A program made the translations under genes and the position numbers. Below the pieces are notes generated by a model. That model saw nothing but the letters and a program-made list of their open reading frames with translations. It was not told the DNA's origin and searched no databases. From the NCBI GenBank assembly GCA_964552325.1, contig CAZKHA010000082.1, positions 1-14,743 of the forward strand: DNA of 14,743 bases, given 5' to 3'. Source of the stretch: CAZKCK01 sp964552325 (GTDB lineage: Bacteria; Bacteroidota; Bacteroidia; Bacteroidales; TTA-H9). Shown here piece by piece: positions 12,778 through 14,743 of this stretch (positions within the stretch are counted from its first letter, which is position 1; each line of letters opens with the position of its first letter).

Positions 12778-14715
12778 ATGATTAACATTACATTACCCGA
12801 CAACAGCGTGCGGCAGTACGCTCCCGGCGTAACCGGCCTCGAAATCGCCCGCAGTATCAGCGAAGGTTTGGCCCGCAACGTCTTATCTATTCAAGTAAAC
12901 GACGAGGTTTGGGATGCCACACGTTCTATTACCACCGACGCAAAAATAAAGCTACTTACCTGGGATAACGATGAAGGCAAAGCCACTTTATGGCACTCAT
13001 CTGCGCATTTAATGGCCGAAGCTATTGAAAACCTGTATCCTGGGGTAAAATTCGGCATTGGCCCCGACATCGAGAATGGCTTCTACTACGACATTGATTT
13101 CGGCAGCTATCAAATATCATCTGACGATTTCAAGAAAATTGAAGACAAGATGTTGGAGTTTGCCCGCGAAAAGCAAGCATTTGTGCGCAAAGAAATCAGC
13201 AAAGACGACGCACTGAGCCTTTTTGGCCAAAAAGGAGATGAATACAAGCTCGAATTAATCCAAGGCCTAGAAGATGGCCAGATAACACTCTATGAATCAG
13301 GCAAATTTACCGATCTTTGCCGCGGCCCTCACCTGCCCGACACAAGCCAGATAAAAGCTGTTAAGCTTTTAGCTACCGCCGGTGCCTACTGGCGTGGCGA
13401 CGAAAACCGCAAAATGCTCACCCGCATTTACGGCATTACGTTCCCAAAAGCGGCCCAACTACAAGAATACCTGCTGATGCTCGAAGAAGCCAAAAAACGC
13501 GATCACCGCAAAATTGGCAAAGAACTCGACCTCTTCCATTTTTCGCAACGCGTTGGAAACGGATTGCCATTATGGACTCCACGTGGAGCATCGCTACGCG
13601 AACGCCTGACCGACTTCCTGAAAAAAGAATTATACCGCAGAGGTTATGTTTTGGTTGCTACCCCCAACATTGGGAATGTGAATCTCTACAAAACCTCCGG
13701 GCATTACGAAAAATATGGTGCCGATAGCTTTAAGCCCATCAGCACACCCGAACCCGGCGAAGAATTCATGCTTAAACCCATGAACTGCCCACACCATTGC
13801 GAAATTTACAATCGCAAACCCATGTCGTACAAAGAATTGCCACTGCGTTATGCCGAATTTGGCACCGTTTATCGTTACGAACAATCGGGTGTGTTGCACG
13901 GTCTTACCAGGGTTAGGGGCTTTACACAAGACGATGCGCACATTTTTTGCCGTCCCGATCAACTCAAAGATGAGTTCCTTGGTGTAATTGACTTGGTCCT
14001 GTTTTTATTTAAAGCCTTCGATTTCAAAGAGTTTATTGCTCAGGTTTCGTTACGCGACCCCGAAAACAAAACCAAATACATTGGCACCGAAGAAAATTGG
14101 GTAAAAGCTGAGCAAGCCATTATTGAAGCTGCGCAAGAAAAAAATCTTAACGCAATTTTAGTTCCGGGCGAGGCAGCGTTTTATGGCCCCAAACTCGACT
14201 TTATTGTAAAAGATGCCATAGGCCGAAAATGGCAACTCAGCACCATTCAGGTTGATTACAATCTACCCGAACGCTTTGAATTAGAATACATTGGCAACGA
14301 CAACCAAAAGCATAGGCCCATTATGATTCACCGTGCTATCTTCGGTAGCATCGAGCGTTTTGTGGCTGTTATGATAGAGCATACGGCAGGCAAATTCCCC
14401 TTATGGTTGGCCCCAACACAGGCTATCATTCTGCCCATCAGCGAAAAATATCAACAATATGCAGAAAAAGTTTTAGAAATCCTGAAAAATTCCGAAATTC
14501 GCGCCCTCATTGATGACCGAAGCGAGAAAACCGGTAAAAAGATCAGAGATGCTGAACTTCAACGTATTCCGTATATGTTGGTTGTTGGTGAGAAAGAAGA
14601 AGCCGAAGGAACAGTATCGGTACGGAAACAAGGCATTGGCGACCTTGGCTCTAGCCATATTGTTGATTTTGTTGAAGTTGTAAACAAAGAAATACAAAAT
14701 ATGACGGGTGAATAA
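12778..14715 (+). CDS. thrS: Threonyl-tRNA synthetase
   Basis: The gene encodes 645 residues, full length against about 642 in E. coli. It charges tRNA-Thr with threonine in the cytoplasm. Order: TGS domain 1-62; second additional (editing) domain with the His73-x3-His77 pair (HSSAH) and Cys181/His185 (CRGPH), which removes mischarged serine; class II catalytic core about 245-540 with zinc ligands Cys337 (MNCPHH), His388 (DDAHIF) and His518 (IHRAIFGS); motif 2 arginines around RYAEFGTVYRYEQSG; motif 3 HRAIFGSIERF; and an anticodon-binding domain about 545-640. All key residues are present, so the enzyme should be active and editing-competent. The start follows the leader hairpin and opens the TGS domain correctly. 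In many bacteria infC follows thrS; only 28 bp remain here and they show no gene start. Confidence 0.98.
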   Translation: MINITLPDNSVRQYAPGVTGLEIARSISEGLARNVLSIQVNDEVWDATRSITTDAKIKLLTWDNDEGKATLWHSSAHLMAEAIENLYPGVKFGIGPDIENGFYYDIDFGSYQISSDDFKKIEDKMLEFAREKQAFVRKEISKDDALSLFGQKGDEYKLELIQGLEDGQITLYESGKFTDLCRGPHLPDTSQIKAVKLLATAGAYWRGDENRKMLTRIYGITFPKAAQLQEYLLMLEEAKKRDHRKIGKELDLFHFSQRVGNGLPLWTPRGASLRERLTDFLKKELYRRGYVLVATPNIGNVNLYKTSGHYEKYGADSFKPISTPEPGEEFMLKPMNCPHHCEIYNRKPMSYKELPLRYAEFGTVYRYEQSGVLHGLTRVRGFTQDDAHIFCRPDQLKDEFLGVIDLVLFLFKAFDFKEFIAQVSLRDPENKTKYIGTEENWVKAEQAIIEAAQEKNLNAILVPGEAAFYGPKLDFIVKDAIGRKWQLSTIQVDYNLPERFELEYIGNDNQKHRPIMIHRAIFGSIERFVAVMIEHTAGKFPLWLAPTQAIILPISEKYQQYAEKVLEILKNSEIRALIDDRSEKTGKKIRDAELQRIPYMLVVGEKEEAEGTVSVRKQGIGDLGSSHIVDFVEVVNKEIQNMTGE

Positions 14716-14743
14716 CCCCGAATTGAAACTCAAATAAAAGTTG

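Noticed and set aside
13630..13962. Minus-strand open frame of 110 codons inside thrS
   Set aside because: It is antisense to the conserved catalytic core of thrS and has no motifs of its own.

Overview
The window looks like chromosomal DNA from a member of the Bacteroidota. Several signals agree. Upstream regions carry the phylum's -7 motif TAnnTTTG, in one case with a TTG exactly 19 bases before it. Start codons lack strong Shine-Dalgarno sequences. There is a TPR / transmembrane / LuxR-like HTH regulator of the kind common in this phylum, and an OmpA-family N-terminal region with the YDFVPGD and FEDN signatures typical of it. Nothing indicates a phage, plasmid, integron or CRISPR locus.

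Layout, left to right. (1) 1-1558: two minus-strand envelope genes, an OmpA-family-like secreted protein cut by the window edge and a small putative lipoprotein with its own promoter. (2) 1559-1997: non-coding, with an intrinsic terminator for the next operon. (3) 1998-5513: a compact minus-strand operon, transcribed right to left: DUF485 small membrane protein, ActP-type acetate/cation symporter with a large extra loop, and an outer-membrane porin-like barrel. (4) 5514-5757: a divergent regulatory region. (5) 5758-7215: plus-strand pair, a Crp/Fnr regulator carrying four cysteines in FNR-like places and a metallophosphoesterase. (6) 7252-10113: a convergent minus-strand gene for a large membrane sensor with a Cache domain, one clear and one weak PAS region, CBS domains and a DUF294 nucleotidyltransferase. 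(7) 10114-10458: non-coding, with a probable dispersed-repeat remnant. (8) 10459-12261: TPR-HTH membrane regulator. (9) 12262-12777: non-coding, with an 86-bp palindromic repeat, the thrS promoter and a leader hairpin. (10) 12778-14715: threonyl-tRNA synthetase, complete.

The central region reads as a short-chain carboxylate module. The porin would admit the substrate across the outer membrane, and DUF485 plus the ActP-like carrier would take it across the inner membrane. A periplasmic Cache sensor linked to CBS and nucleotidyltransferase domains could sense the same substrate, and an FNR-like regulator lies divergent to the uptake operon. The individual family calls are well supported by motifs. 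The functional link between uptake operon, sensor nucleotidyltransferase and FNR-like regulator is inference from proximity and from what is known of these families.

The two most distinctive non-coding observations are an FNR-like dyad placed on the -33 element of the regulator's own promoter, and a thrS leader hairpin whose loop resembles the anticodon loop of tRNA-Thr(UGU).
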